A stretch of 27,368 bases of DNA from IDS-8 sp036381215 (GCA_036381215.1 DASVDF010000065.1:1-27368), one strand, 5' to 3'; shown: positions 7,917-16,634, counted from the stretch's first letter. A program made the numbers and translations. The notes: generated from the letters alone by a model not told the origin.

Positions 7917-8235
7917 GACTACGCGGCGCGCAGCTCCCGCAGCCAGCGGTGGAACGCCGGCGGGTGGACGCTGCTGCCGCGCACCTCGCACCCGCCGCGC
8001 CGGCCGCACGCCCGGGCGGACGGCCTCGGCCGGGCTCATGCCAAACGCCCGGCGGAACAGGCGGCAGAAATGGCTCTGGCTGTCAAAGCCGCAGCGCGTC
8101 GCGACGTCCAACGATGCGCTCGCCCGGCCGCAGGCTCATCAGCTCGTCGCGGCAGCGTTCAGGCGCGCCCTGCGAATGAGGCCGGCGATGCTACCCTCGG
8201 GGCCGAACAGGCGTGCCGAGACGAAGCTAGTCTTC
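7917..8235 (-). pseudogene. AraC-family regulator C-terminal remnant, frameshifted
   Basis: The DNA-binding end of an AraC/XylS regulator is recognisable but broken. In one frame are RLFGPEGSIAGLIRRARL (first HTH end and linker), in a second frame ERCRDELMSLRPGER, then back in the first frame LDVATRCGFDSQSHFCRLFR and RAFGMSPAEA (second HTH and the family signature). Two compensating shifts and a TGATGA pair interrupt it near 8130. The N-terminal domain is missing. It abuts the LysR head fragment at 8281-8427. Confidence 0.78.
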
Positions 8236-8280
8236 GCGGGCAAGCCACTCGATCGAGTTCAAGATGCCGGAATAGATCGG

Positions 8281-8427
8281 AACGCTCGAAGAAGTAGACG
8301 CGACCTGCTTCCGTCACACCCACGCGACGCGTAGTTCGGTCGAACAGGCGCGCTTTGATGCGCGCCTCGAGCGCCGCCACGTTCTTGCTGACGGCGGCTG
8401 TGGACATTCGCAGCTCGCGAGCGGCGG
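8281..8427 (-). pseudogene. LysR HTH fragment, copy A
   Basis: About 48 codons encode ARELRMSTAAVSKNVAALEA and ARLFDRTTRRVGVTEAGRVY, the winged-helix DNA-binding region of a LysR-type regulator. The same DNA occurs at 17701-17842 with six substitutions and a 3-bp insertion (an extra TTC giving VYFFER). The first 25 residues of the LysR head and the entire effector domain are missing. At the left end it runs into the AraC remnant, and at the right it ends just before the NTF2-like gene. Confidence 0.85.
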
Positions 8428-8443
8428 GGAATTGCTGCTGCGT

Positions 8444-8914
8444 TTATCGAGCACTCCTTTTCGAGCCGTCGCGAGCGGCTGCCGCGACGGTGGCAAGATC
8501 GACGTTGCCTTCCTGGCGAATCAATGCAAGCCGTATGCCCGTGATGCACCAGCCTCCGGCCTCCTTTCGAACCGGAATGGTGTAATGCCCCGCGACCATC
8601 CACGTTCCGCCGGACGCGCCATCGAAGTAGTGATACGCACGCACGTGCGTCTCGGCGACGGCTTCGTTCGCTCCGCCGAGCGTCACCACGATGGGGCCCG
8701 TCAGGTGCTGTGTGCCGGCGAAGCCGGGAAGGAGACCCTTCCAGCGTTCGATGAGCTCGTCCGCGGGGAGCCGTTCGGGGTTGCCACCGAAGAGCGAGGT
8801 GTAGTCGACGTGCACTTCGTCCGCGAATGTCGCACGCACCCCGGCCCAGTCCAAAACATCGACCGCGAACAACATGCGCGTGACCAGATCCTGAATGGCG
8901 ATCGAGTCGTTCAC
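8444..8914 (-). CDS. SnoaL/NTF2-like protein
   Basis: A 156-residue protein of the SnoaL-like (nuclear transport factor 2 fold) superfamily: helix IAIQDLVTRMLFAVDVLDWA, then FADEVHVDYTSLFGG, TGPIVVTLGGANEAVAETHV and GGTWMVAGHYTIPVRKEAGG with W-C-I-TGIRL at the last strand. Members are small hydrolases, isomerases or dehydratases, or ligand-binding proteins, with the pocket lined by His/Asp. The start is a GTG at 8914 with GAGGAG just upstream, ten bases after the stop of the hydrolase gene, so the two are one transcription unit. The C-terminal tail (AAAARDGSKRSAR) runs to the edge of the LysR fragment. Confidence 0.86.
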   Translation of the reverse strand: MNDSIAIQDLVTRMLFAVDVLDWAGVRATFADEVHVDYTSLFGGNPERLPADELIERWKGLLPGFAGTQHLTGPIVVTLGGANEAVAETHVRAYHYFDGASGGTWMVAGHYTIPVRKEAGGWCITGIRLALIRQEGNVDLATVAAAARDGSKRSAR

Positions 8915-8924
8915 GAATCACTCC

Positions 8925-9833
8925 TCATGCAGACAGGAATTCGCCGAAGAGCTCGTGCGAAGCCTGCACGGCAACGCGCACGAGATCCGGGCGATCGTAG
9001 AAATCCACCTGGAAGCCCGGATGCCAGCTCAGGCGCTTCGGCGCGCGGATGCGCTCGTGGATGCGCTGCACGTGATGCGGGAAGACGCACTCGTCACCGT
9101 GCACGAAAAGCGTGGGAACCTCGAGCCGCTCGGCAGCCGAAAGGCCATCGAACGTGAGCCAGTAGAGCCACGTGAGCTCGCTCATCTCGTTGCGCCATTC
9201 CGGGATCCGCCCGCGCTGCGGATTGGCGTAGTAATCCATTGGAATGAACATGCCCGCCCGTTCGTTGCCCTCGTCGTACGCGGCTACGAGAGACAGCTCG
9301 CCCGTGGCGAGGAACTTCTCGTGCGCTCGCCGTGCGCGCTCGAGCCGTGCGGCGACGCCCGCCGCACCACCGTAGAACGCAGCTACCGATTCGGTGTCGT
9401 GAAACCATCCCGCGACGCTCGCGAGCGCGCCGATCGGCGCGCCGGCTTCGACGGCCGCCGCTGCGTACATCGCGCTCGCACATACTGCGATGTAACCGAC
9501 CTTTTCGCCGCGCACACATGAGAGCGAGCGCAGAAAGCGCGTCGCGGCGACGATGTCGGCGATCTTCCTGAGTGGCATCTCCGTCTGGCGCGGCGTGCCT
9601 TCGCTCGCGCCGAAGCCTCGGAAATCGAATGTCAGCACCGTGTAGCCGAGGGCGGCGAGCTGCGTGGCGTAGAGATCCGCCATCTGCTCCTTGACCGTGA
9701 GCCAGGAGCCGCTCGCCACGACACCCGGCTGCGGCTCGATGAGGTCGTCGGTATTGCGATGGATACGGCCGGCGAGCAGCCCGCCCTCGGCCGGAATCAA
9801 CACGGGGAAACGGTGTATCGACTTTGCGTTCAT
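8925..9833 (-). CDS. Alpha/beta hydrolase (YcjY/DltD-lineage polyketide-type)
   Basis: A 302-residue alpha/beta hydrolase. Visible parts are the oxyanion strand LTFDFRGFGASEGTPRQTEM, the nucleophile elbow VGYIAVCASAMYAAAAVEAG (C-A-S-A-M in place of GxSxG, common in this subgroup), the acid loop TLFVHGDECVFPHHVQRIHE and the end PGFQVDFYDRPDLV, where the usual catalytic His is not obvious. Related enzymes act on small esters or lactones. ATG 9833 is chosen from the family-like start MNAKSIHRFPVLIPAEGG; the frame stays open upstream but is not protein-like. It precedes and is probably cotranscribed with the SnoaL-like gene, and an AraC gene is divergent 231 bp away. Confidence 0.85.
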   Translation of the reverse strand: MNAKSIHRFPVLIPAEGGLLAGRIHRNTDDLIEPQPGVVASGSWLTVKEQMADLYATQLAALGYTVLTFDFRGFGASEGTPRQTEMPLRKIADIVAATRFLRSLSCVRGEKVGYIAVCASAMYAAAAVEAGAPIGALASVAGWFHDTESVAAFYGGAAGVAARLERARRAHEKFLATGELSLVAAYDEGNERAGMFIPMDYYANPQRGRIPEWRNEMSELTWLYWLTFDGLSAAERLEVPTLFVHGDECVFPHHVQRIHERIRAPKRLSWHPGFQVDFYDRPDLVRVAVQASHELFGEFLSA

Positions 9834-10064
9834 GACGGAGTGCCCGATTGACGTCAGATGGCATTCGCACGCGCCCGGCGGCACCGGCGATCGGCGTACG
9901 GCGACTGACAGCGAACGCTCTGCTGCGCACTGCGCGACGGAGTCACTGCCATGTTCACGTTCACGTTCGTGGGATGGTGTGCACCACGCGGCCGGAACTC
10001 GCGCAATCGCTACCGATGCGGAACGCAAGCGTGTTATGTTTCCGGCGTTGCGACGAGGCAGAGG

Positions 10065-10910
10065 ATGCCGCGACACATGTCGGCGAGATTGGAAAAATCG
10101 GCCATTCGGGGTGTGCACGCCGCCAGGCACGCGCCGCGTGGACCGCTCGCGAGCTTCGTGTCCGAGATCGTCACCGCCGTGCGCGGTCCTGATGCGCCGC
10201 CGTGCCACGGGGGGCCCGATGGGCACGCGGTGCTCGTCTTCCAGGCACTGCGCGAAGGAGACGATGATGTCGGAGCCGGCGGGCTGTACGCGGTGGGCAC
10301 ACAGACCTCCGCGTGGCAGAAACCCGCTGCGACAGCGGAAGTTTCAGTCTGCGCGCACTTCCGCCCCGGAGCGGCCTACCCGTTCTTCGGTCTGCCGCTC
10401 CGCGAGCTGATGGATGAGGTCGTTCCGCTCGAAGAGCTCTGGGGCCGTGAGGGCCGGACCTTAAGCGAGCAACTCATCGAGCGGCGCGACATCGGCGGCC
10501 GGGTGGGTCTTCTCGAGAAGAAGCTTTACACGCGCCTCGAACGCGCCGGCAGAGTCGACTTCGCGCCGCTGCAGCTCGTGTCACATGTCACGCGTCTGCT
10601 CGCCCGCTCTCCCGCGCCGCAGACGGTCCGTTCCATTGCAAAGCACGTCGGCACGAGCGAGCGACAGCTCCGACGCGTGTTCGACGCCGCGGTTGGCATG
10701 AGCCCCAAGGCATTTGCACGCCTCGTGCGCTTTCACCGCGCGATGCGAATCGCCGAGCACAGCGCCGAGCCCGACTGGGCGGCCATCGCGGCCGAAGCCG
10801 GTTACTACGACCAGTCCCACCTGATCGCCGAGTGCCGCCGCCTCACCGGCTCGACGCCGGCGGCATATCTACCGATCTGGGCGAGTGCGCAGGGGCCGCG
10901 CCTCGCGTAA
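10065..10910 (+). CDS. AraC-family transcriptional regulator
   Basis: A 281-residue regulator. The N-terminal domain (to about residue 160) has the FRPGAAYPFFGLPLRELMDE pattern of AraC regulators with the DUF6597-like sensor. The C-terminal part holds two helix-turn-helix units: TVRSIAKHVGTSERQLRRVF and WAAIAAEAGYYDQSHLIAEC, with the R-LTGSTPAAYL signature. ATG 10065 has GAGG nearby (GACGAGGCAGAGG); an in-frame ATG at 9951 would add 38 residues of non-family sequence. It is divergent from the hydrolase/SnoaL pair, so it probably controls that operon and itself through the 9834-10064 region. The effector is unknown. Confidence 0.9.
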   Translation: MPRHMSARLEKSAIRGVHAARHAPRGPLASFVSEIVTAVRGPDAPPCHGGPDGHAVLVFQALREGDDDVGAGGLYAVGTQTSAWQKPAATAEVSVCAHFRPGAAYPFFGLPLRELMDEVVPLEELWGREGRTLSEQLIERRDIGGRVGLLEKKLYTRLERAGRVDFAPLQLVSHVTRLLARSPAPQTVRSIAKHVGTSERQLRRVFDAAVGMSPKAFARLVRFHRAMRIAEHSAEPDWAAIAAEAGYYDQSHLIAECRRLTGSTPAAYLPIWASAQGPRLA

Positions 10911-11146
10911 TGCTGCGCACCGGCTGACGAAGGCTCCGCTACTCACCGCACGCGATGGACCGCGGAACAACACGGACGCGGGAGAAACATCGTGAACTGT
11001 CTCGTTGCCTGTCTGTGTGACTTCCTCGGCGCAGCCCGTGATCCCATCTCTGCCCGGGCGAACACGCGTCCGCCGGCGGCAAAGCCCCCGTCCGAGCTCT
11101 TTTCGATGAACACGCCGCCACGTCGGCTCGTGAGCGGACGCGTCTG

Positions 11147-11962
11147 CTAACGCCGCTCGCCGACCGTGAGCAAGTATTCCCGCCTGATGTGCAGTCCTGC
11201 CGGCGTCCGGTATTCCTCATGATAGGCGTCGACGTTCGCTTTCAATCTGCGGCGGCCGGTTTCATCGAGACGCTCGTGCAGCACGCGAAGCGGGCCAAAG
11301 CCGCGCACGAAGGTGTCCCATAGTTCGTCCGCGCTGTCGTAGTACGCGTTACTGACGCCATGCTCGAAGCGCAGAGCGAATTCGCGCCCGAGGAGACCCT
11401 CGACATAGTCCGGATCGCCCCAGAGCAAGGGCGAAGCGGCGGGCGGCGGCTCGGGCCGGTGAGAGGCGAGAAGCGCGAAGAAGCGGGCGATCGCGCCGTC
11501 GGGCGTCCAAGTCGCGAGACAGAGCCGGCCGCCGGAACGGCAGACGCGCGCGAGCTCTCGAGCGGCGCGGCCGTGATCGCTCGCGAACATGACGCCGAAC
11601 GTCGAGATGACGCGGTCGAAGCGCCCGGCCGCGAAGGGCAGGCGCTCTGCGTCCGCGAGCTGGTACTCGATCCGAGGCATGGCGTGGGCCGAGCGGTGCC
11701 GCGCGGCGGCGAGCAGCCCAGGGGCGATGTCGACGCCGGTCACTCGCGCGCCCGAGCGGGCGACGAGCCGCGCGGTCCAGCCGGTACCCGTCGCGACGTC
11801 CAGGACCTCTTCACCTTGCCTTGCCGACAGCCGCTGCACGGCGTGGCGGAGCGCGTCGGCAATCCCGAAGCTGATCGCGTCGTAATGATCGCCTCCGGCG
11901 CTCCACATCGCGGCGGCCGGACGGTTGTGTTCGACGACGACGTCGAGATTCTCGTCACTCAT
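11147..11962 (-). CDS. Class I SAM-dependent methyltransferase
   Basis: A 271-residue methyltransferase with motif I EVLDVATGTGWTARLVA, the strand-2 acidic residue in VTGVDIAPGLLAAAR, motif II around YQLADAERLPFAAGRFDRVI and CRSGGRLCLATWTPDG after it. This layout is UbiE/ArsM-like, but no quinone- or arsenic-specific residues (such as clustered Cys) are present, so the substrate is open. The start at ATG 11962 has GAGG six bases upstream; a GTG at 11974 is possible. A HxlR-type regulator is divergent 74 bp away, the usual arrangement for a regulator and its target. Confidence 0.88.
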   Translation of the reverse strand: MSDENLDVVVEHNRPAAAMWSAGGDHYDAISFGIADALRHAVQRLSARQGEEVLDVATGTGWTARLVARSGARVTGVDIAPGLLAAARHRSAHAMPRIEYQLADAERLPFAAGRFDRVISTFGVMFASDHGRAARELARVCRSGGRLCLATWTPDGAIARFFALLASHRPEPPPAASPLLWGDPDYVEGLLGREFALRFEHGVSNAYYDSADELWDTFVRGFGPLRVLHERLDETGRRRLKANVDAYHEEYRTPAGLHIRREYLLTVGERR

Positions 11963-12036
11963 CGTGAGCCTCACGCAACGGTTTGGGAGGCCAATAGAAG
12001 CGGAAGGCGGTCTCGCGCTCTACTCCAAAAAGTGTA

Positions 12037-12795
12037 GTGAAGGCGGACGGTCCCGCGAGTAAGATGAAGGCGCGGAGGGACGCGGAGTTGACGCGCTACA
12101 ACCAATTCTGCCCGGTTGCCAAAGCCGCGGAGGTGTTCTGTGCGCGGTGGACTCCATTGATCCTGCGCGAGCTTGCCACCGGCTCCACTCGATTCTCGCA
12201 GATTCAACGCGGCGTGCCCCTTGCGTCCCCGACGCTGATCAGTCGGCGCCTCATGGAGCTCGAAGCCGAAGGGGTCGTTGAGCGACGGCAGGCGGCGGGC
12301 GGGCGAGGGTGGACGTATCACCTGACCCCGGCGGGCGAGGAGTTGGTGCCGATCGTCACGGCGCTCGGCGTCTGGGGGCAGCGCTGGTCCAGGCGAGAGC
12401 TGGCCGAGAACGAGATGGATCTGGGACTGCTCTTGTGGGCGCTCGAGAAGGGCGCGCATCCGGAGAGCTTCGGACCCGGCAGAACGATCGTCGAGCTCGA
12501 GCTTGTCGATCAGCCGGCGAGAAAGCGCCGTTGGTGGTTCCTGAACGAGGATGGGCGGTGCGAGCTTTGCCTGAAGCGCCCTGACCGGGATGCGCAGGTC
12601 TACGTCGTCACGTCCTTGCCGGATCTCATTCGCGTCTGGCGCGGCGATGTCGCATTGGAGACCGCGCTCGCGACGGGCCGCGTAAAGGTTCATGGCAGCG
12701 CGTGCATGCGCAGGGCGTTCAGAAGGTGGCTCGGCATCTGCGCGCTCGCGCACGTCGAACCGGCGAGGAGAGAGGGTGCGAGCCGGGCCGGATAG
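12037..12795 (+). CDS. HxlR-family winged-helix regulator with C-terminal SCP2-like region
   Basis: A 252-residue protein. Residues 20-115 form a HxlR winged helix: YNQFCPVAKAAEVFCARWTP, ILRELATGSTRFSQIQRGVP and SPTLISRRLMELEAEGVVER, with wing residues GRGWTYHLTPAGEEL. The C-terminal half (WWFLNEDGRCELCLKRPDRD, then VWRGDVALETALATGRVKVH) resembles the small SCP2-like ligand domain found in long HxlR proteins. The GTG at 12037 gives the full frame; an ATG at 12064 also precedes the conserved start and cannot be excluded. It is divergent from the methyltransferase gene and probably represses it through the 74-bp shared gap. Confidence 0.88.
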   Translation: MKADGPASKMKARRDAELTRYNQFCPVAKAAEVFCARWTPLILRELATGSTRFSQIQRGVPLASPTLISRRLMELEAEGVVERRQAAGGRGWTYHLTPAGEELVPIVTALGVWGQRWSRRELAENEMDLGLLLWALEKGAHPESFGPGRTIVELELVDQPARKRRWWFLNEDGRCELCLKRPDRDAQVYVVTSLPDLIRVWRGDVALETALATGRVKVHGSACMRRAFRRWLGICALAHVEPARREGASRAG

Positions 12796-12971
12796 AACGC
12801 CCAGGTTTCTTCGGCTCTGAATTCCCTACCGGTCACGCCAATGTGCGGCGTGCCGGCTTTCCGGCAATGACCAACTGATATCTGGACCGCCACGGGACGT
12901 AACACGGCGCTTCGAACCCCGATGCTCGTAGCTGCTTATTGAGCGCGGCTCGCGATTGATGCCGCCCCGCA

Positions 12972-13070
12972 CCCCGCCGCCGCGTTATCCCAAGTCACCA
13001 CGAACCGACTCGCCCGCGATCCGGATCATTTGCTTTACGGTGTGCTGCGATAGCCTTCGATTCGCCCCCT
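12972..13070. repeat. Dispersed repeat of about 100 bp, copy B
   Basis: Second copy of the repeat at 6747-6847, same orientation. It lies in 12796-13288, where I see no other gene. The minus-strand frame through it reads RFIAEGANRRLSQHTVKQM then RIAGESVRGDLG and stops, matching copy A only from GANRRLSQ onward. The right-hand boundary of likeness is the GCCCCC run after TTCGATTC. It may be the end of a mobile element or a decayed gene end; nothing in the flanks identifies it. Confidence 0.75.
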
Positions 13071-13288
13071 CGGCGATGAACCGCGGTCGCCGTCCATTTC
13101 TGCAGGCATGCACGCTCGCGCCCCCTGGCGACCTCCGCGCGCCCGGAATGCAGCACAAAACGGGGCTATCGCGTGGGATCAGCTGAGCCCGCGGCAACGA
13201 CGAGTGGGGCGCAACTTCGAAGCCAATTGAGACGGGCTGCCGCCCGCGCCAGGCCAATCCGCAGCGGGCCGCGCAACGCCGGATCACG

Positions 13289-13555
13289 ATGTCGTTCGGA
13301 CAGCGCGCAACGGCTCGCGAGCGCGTCAAACGTTGGCGCGCCTTGCCGGAAGAACGGCGTGCGGCCATTCGCCGGCGCTACAGGACTTCCAGCCGCTACC
13401 CCCCGGAAGAGCAAGAGCGCATTCGCAGCAGCTTCCGCCGCTTCCGTGAGCTCAATCAGTAACGTCGCGAGCAGCTCCGGCGGCGTTGGGGAGAAATGAC
13501 GCCGCAGCAGCGCATGCGGGTGCGCGAACGCCTGCGTCGACGACGAGCCGGTTGA
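13289..13555 (+). pseudogene. DUF3106-like protein with in-frame stop
   Basis: Eighty-eight codons keep one frame and spell the Arg/Glu-rich PEER repeats of DUF3106-type secreted proteins: RERVKRWRALPEERRAAIRR, RYPPEEQERIRSSFRRFREL and, after a TAA at 13460-13462, RREQLRRRWGEMTPQQRMRV ending RERLRRRRAG. The conserved ELNPE-RREQL has become ELNQ-stop-RREQL. The N-terminal signal peptide expected in this family is not visible. The TAA makes it a probable pseudogene. The following secreted protein gene starts 136 bp later. Confidence 0.65.
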
Positions 13556-13691
13556 CGAGCGCCCGCCGAGCGGCGTGCACCACCGCACGCTTTCGACGAT
13601 CCCTGTCAACCGATTCGTCCCTCTCTCGTTGTTGCTCCGGTAAGCCGCACGCGCTGCGGCCTGAATCGGATCACAACATGGGAGGTAGATC

Positions 13692-14282
13692 ATGAAATCG
13701 GCTCACCGCACCCTGCTGTTTCTGTCTGCAGCTCTGGCGTTGCCGCTCTTGACGGCCGTCACAATCAACGCCGAAGCGGGCGAACGCATCCGGAACGTGA
13801 CGCGAACCGGCCCGGATGGCCGGCAGGTTCACGTCATGCAGCACCGGCGCGTGCAGGATGGCCAGTATCACGCCACGACCACGTGGACCGGACCGAACGG
13901 CAGGACCGCGCGGCGTGAAACGAGTGGCACGTACGACAAGGACGCCGGCAAGTGGACACGCGATACGACGAGCGTCGGACCGAACGGCAAGACGAGGAGC
14001 ACGCACGCGGAAGTGCAACGCACCGATTCGGGCTACACGCGCGACATGGTGCACACCGGCCCGAAGGGCGAGACGAAATCTCACACCGATTTCGTTCGCA
14101 CCGCGGACGGCTTCGAGAAGAACAAGTCGATCGTTGGGCCGGACGGCAAGACGGTGACGCAGCACACCGTAACGACCATTGACCGGGAGGCTCGCACCGC
14201 GACGAGCGTGCGCACGACGACGGGGCCGGATGGCCAGACGGCCACGAAGGAAGTCACCCGGACGTGGACACGGGCGCGATAA
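13692..14282 (+). CDS. Secreted GPxGK tandem-repeat protein
   Basis: A 196-residue exported protein. Residues 1-28 are a signal peptide (HRTLLFLSAALALPLLTAVT, cleavage near INAEAG). The mature part is five to six imperfect repeats of about 28-30 residues, each with a GP-[DNK]-G-[RKEQ] turn: TRTGPDGRQV, TWTGPNGRTA, TSVGPNGKTR, VHTGPKGETK, SIVGPDGKTV and TTTGPDGQTA. The repeats are rich in Thr, Lys, Arg and Gly and poor in hydrophobics, suggesting an extended beta or disordered chain. GGGAGG at 13680 precedes the ATG. I know of no assigned function. A strong hairpin terminator follows. Confidence 0.85.
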   Translation: MKSAHRTLLFLSAALALPLLTAVTINAEAGERIRNVTRTGPDGRQVHVMQHRRVQDGQYHATTTWTGPNGRTARRETSGTYDKDAGKWTRDTTSVGPNGKTRSTHAEVQRTDSGYTRDMVHTGPKGETKSHTDFVRTADGFEKNKSIVGPDGKTVTQHTVTTIDREARTATSVRTTTGPDGQTATKEVTRTWTRAR

Positions 14283-14312
14283 GGTCTTGTGACGCTCGAC
14301 GGAACTCACACT

Positions 14313-14348
14313 TTCCCTCTCCCAGAAACGGGAGAGGGAACCCCTTTT
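14313..14348. terminator. Rho-independent terminator
   Basis: An 11-bp perfect stem (TTCCCTCTCCC / GGGAGAGGGAA) with a six-base loop AGAAAC, followed by CCCCTTTT on the plus strand, lies 30 bp after the GPxGK gene. The T run is interrupted, so termination may be moderate. The A/G-rich arm could also act on the minus strand. Confidence 0.7.
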
Positions 14349-14598
14349 CGAGCTACCTGCTTGCGGACCCATCTCGATCGTGAGCGGAAGCGCTCGCAAG
14401 CTTGATCCAGTAACGTATCGACGGGCGCGCTCGAACGCGCCGCAAACAACAACGAGACTCGTGGGAGATCGTATGCTGATTTAGTGGCTTCATCGCGCAG
14501 TCCGTTGCGCTGGCGCCGCTTCACTGCTGGCCTGCAACTTCATCGGTCACACGGCACACGCCCAGAGCGATATGGCTCGTTCCGCCTCTGAAATTTTT

Positions 14599-14631
14599 CG
14601 GCAGCGTCTCGGCAGCGTCTCGGCAGCGTTT
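14599..14631. repeat. Three tandem 11-bp repeats
   Basis: CGGCAGCGTCT is repeated three times head to tail, the last copy ending TTT. It lies in the 14349-14712 stretch, where the only other trace of coding is a short plus-strand run (LACNFIGHTAHAQS) that looks like a signal-peptide scrap. An 11-bp period is one helical turn, but no function is evident. Confidence 0.7.
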
Positions 14632-14712
14632 CGGCTGGCGACCCTCCGTCCTGCGCCCGAGACTTCGCGTCGCAGGACAACGGCTATTTGCCTTTCCTTG
14701 GAGGTCGTCGCG

Positions 14713-15433
14713 ATGGCAGCCGCTGCAGAGGCAATCGTTCCGGCGCCGGCGGCAAGGCCGCGCTCGTGCGGGGCATTATCTGGATCGGCGCGATTCTCGC
14801 CGCCGTGGCGTTCTTCATCCACGCGGCGACGCGCTATCTGGTATTCACCGAAGCGTCGTATCGGATCTTCTGGCCGAACCGCTACTGGGTGTTACTGCAT
14901 TTCTTCGGCGGTTCGCTCGCGCTCTTCGGCGGGCTGCCGCAATTCGCCGCGCGTCTGCGCCGGCGCTATCCCGCGGTCCACCGCTGGACCGGACGGGTGT
15001 ATCTCGCGGGTGTCGCGATCGGCGTGACCAGCGCCTGGTACATGTCGTTTCACTCGGCGATCGGCTGGGCTTCGGCGTCGCGACGTTCTTCCTCGGTCTT
15101 GCCTGGCTCACGACCACGTCCATGGCGGTGGTCGCGGTGTTGCGCCGTCAGTTCGCCGCGCATCGCGAGTGGATGGTGCGAAGCTACGTCGTGACCTTCG
15201 CCTTCGTTTTCCTCCGCGCGATGTACTTGTCGCCGTTGTTCGGCGGCGGCGCCGCGCCGGAGCGGATGACCGCGCTTCTGTGGATGAGCTTCGTGGTGCC
15301 GCTGTTGATCACCGAAGTATTTCTGCAGTGGGGTCGATCGTTCGGGACCCCAAGCGTGGACACCCATCATTTGCAGAAGCCCCAGCGTCCAAAGGCCCCA
15401 CCGGCGTGGACACCGATTTGCGGAGGTGAGTGA
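14713..15433 (+). pseudogene. DUF2306-family membrane protein, two single-base frameshifts
   Basis: A DUF2306-type integral membrane protein that reads through only if two bases are restored. ATG 14713 has GGAGG eight bases upstream and gives MAAAAEAIVPAPA; the likeness continues in another frame with LVRGIIWIGAILAAVAFFIH, FWPNRYWVLLHFFGGSLALF and HRWTGRVYLAGVAIGVTSAW (start of helices 2-3), then in a third frame with GVATFFLGLAWLTTTSMAVV and HREWMVRSYVVTFAFVFLRA. The frame changes fall at GG 14751-14752 (GGG expected) and GGG 15067-15069 (GGGG expected). Either the gene is dead or the assembly lost G residues. Family function is unknown. Confidence 0.8.
15350..15430. mobile_element. Possible insertion-sequence end (GTGGACACC repeats)
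   Basis: Two imperfect copies of GCGTGGACACC-[CG]-AT-x-ATTTGC (15352 and 15409) flank about 40 bp. Paired GTGTCCAC/GTGGACAC repeats close to an end are typical of IS21-family terminal regions. No transposase gene is present here, so it would be a solo end or scar. It overlaps the 3' end of the DUF2306 frame, whose last 25 codons may be IS-derived. Confidence 0.35.
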
Positions 15434-15632
15434 TCGTTTTGAGTGGCGCAGCTGGATCACGCGGGTGACGAGGCTTCGCCCGTTGAACGTTGAGTCTGAA
15501 GGGGTGTGACCGGTGGAAGGAAGCGACTTCTGCCTTATTGGCTTCGCCCGCCTGCCAGCGTTTGACGATCACGGGTACGTGTGACCAGCGCTCGATGACC
15601 TGTCCGGAGGGGAAAAGTTCTGGCAGGATGTT

Positions 15633-16634
15633 ATGACGATGCGCTCGTTGACCCTCCTTCTCGCCGCCTTTCTTCTCATCGGCTTTTACGCGACGGAGCT
15701 GAGCGCCGACACGACGCTCGCGCAGCGTGCCCCCATTCGCCAGCGCGGCGCCGGCGACAACTTCCCGCCGCCCGAGACGATCGTCGTCGGCGGCGTGGAG
15801 CGCGAGTACTGGCTGCACCGGCCGGCGCGCGGCGGCGGCGGGAAGATGCCGCTCGTGATAGCGCTGCACGGCGGCGAGGGGCATCCGCTGCGCCTCGCGC
15901 GGCAGACGGGATTCAACGATGTCGCCGATCGCAATGGCTTCATCGTCGTCTATCCATCCGCCGGCGGGCGCCAGTGGAACGACGGACGTTCGACGACGGC
16001 GGGCGGCGACGACGTCGCGTTCATCCGCGAGCTGATCGACCATCTCATCAGGACGGAGGGCGTCGATCCCGCGCGCGTGTACGCGACGGGCACGTCGAAC
16101 GGCGGCCACATGACGCTGCGGCTCGCGTGCGAGCTCTCCGACAGAATCGCCGCGTTCGCGGCCATCGCGGGGTCGTTCCCGAAGGACTACATGCGGCGCT
16201 GCTCGCCGAAGCATCCCGTGTCGGTGATGCTGATCCACGGCAGCGAGGACCGCTTCGTGCGCTGGCAGGGCGGCGAGATCCCGAAGGGCCGCCGGCGCGG
16301 CGCCGGCGGCGCGGTGGAGCCCGTGCCCGAGACGGTGAAGTTCCTGGCCGAGCGCGACGGCTGCCGCGCGGACCCCGAGGTCGAGAAGCTGCCCGACCGG
16401 GATCCGGACGACGGCACGTCCGTCGAGGTGACACGCTACGCGGATTGCCGCGGCGACTCCGAGGTCGTGCTCGTCCGGATCATCGGCGGAGGGCACGCCT
16501 GGCCCGGCTCGCGCGCGCACCGCTCGAACAGACTGGCAAGGCGCGCCTCGCGGGAGCTGGATGGTGCTGCGTACGTGTGGAATTTCTTCCGCGACCGCTC
16601 GCTCGCCGAAGGCGGCGCGGCGGTCGGGAAGTAG
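15633..16634 (+). CDS. Secreted PHB-depolymerase-like/feruloyl-type esterase (LpqC family)
   Basis: A 333-residue exported esterase of the LpqC/polyhydroxybutyrate depolymerase group. Residues 1-25 are a signal peptide (RSLTLLLAAFLLIGFYATEL). The hydrolase domain shows LPLVIALHGGEGHPLRLARQ-like oxyanion sequence, the nucleophile elbow ATGTSNGGHMTL with Ser155, the acid in IHGSEDRFV (Asp206) and the His in IGGGHAWPG (His288). Such enzymes cleave ester bonds in polyesters or in feruloyl/acetyl decorations of plant polysaccharide outside the cell. ATG 15633 has AGGA close upstream; a second ATG is at 15639. Confidence 0.9.
   Translation: MTMRSLTLLLAAFLLIGFYATELSADTTLAQRAPIRQRGAGDNFPPPETIVVGGVEREYWLHRPARGGGGKMPLVIALHGGEGHPLRLARQTGFNDVADRNGFIVVYPSAGGRQWNDGRSTTAGGDDVAFIRELIDHLIRTEGVDPARVYATGTSNGGHMTLRLACELSDRIAAFAAIAGSFPKDYMRRCSPKHPVSVMLIHGSEDRFVRWQGGEIPKGRRRGAGGAVEPVPETVKFLAERDGCRADPEVEKLPDRDPDDGTSVEVTRYADCRGDSEVVLVRIIGGGHAWPGSRAHRSNRLARRASRELDGAAYVWNFFRDRSLAEGGAAVGK

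Noticed and set aside
9951..9975. Short TTCACG direct repeats as an AraC operator
   Set aside because: Only two to three adjacent 6-mers; too weak to call an operator without comparison to relatives.
15309..16520. Minus-strand frame of about 400 codons opposite the esterase
   Set aside because: Shadow frame. Its C-terminal piece over 15434-15632 looks tidy (LPELFPSGQVIERWSHVPVI) and I considered an IS protein, but I could not match it to a transposase family.
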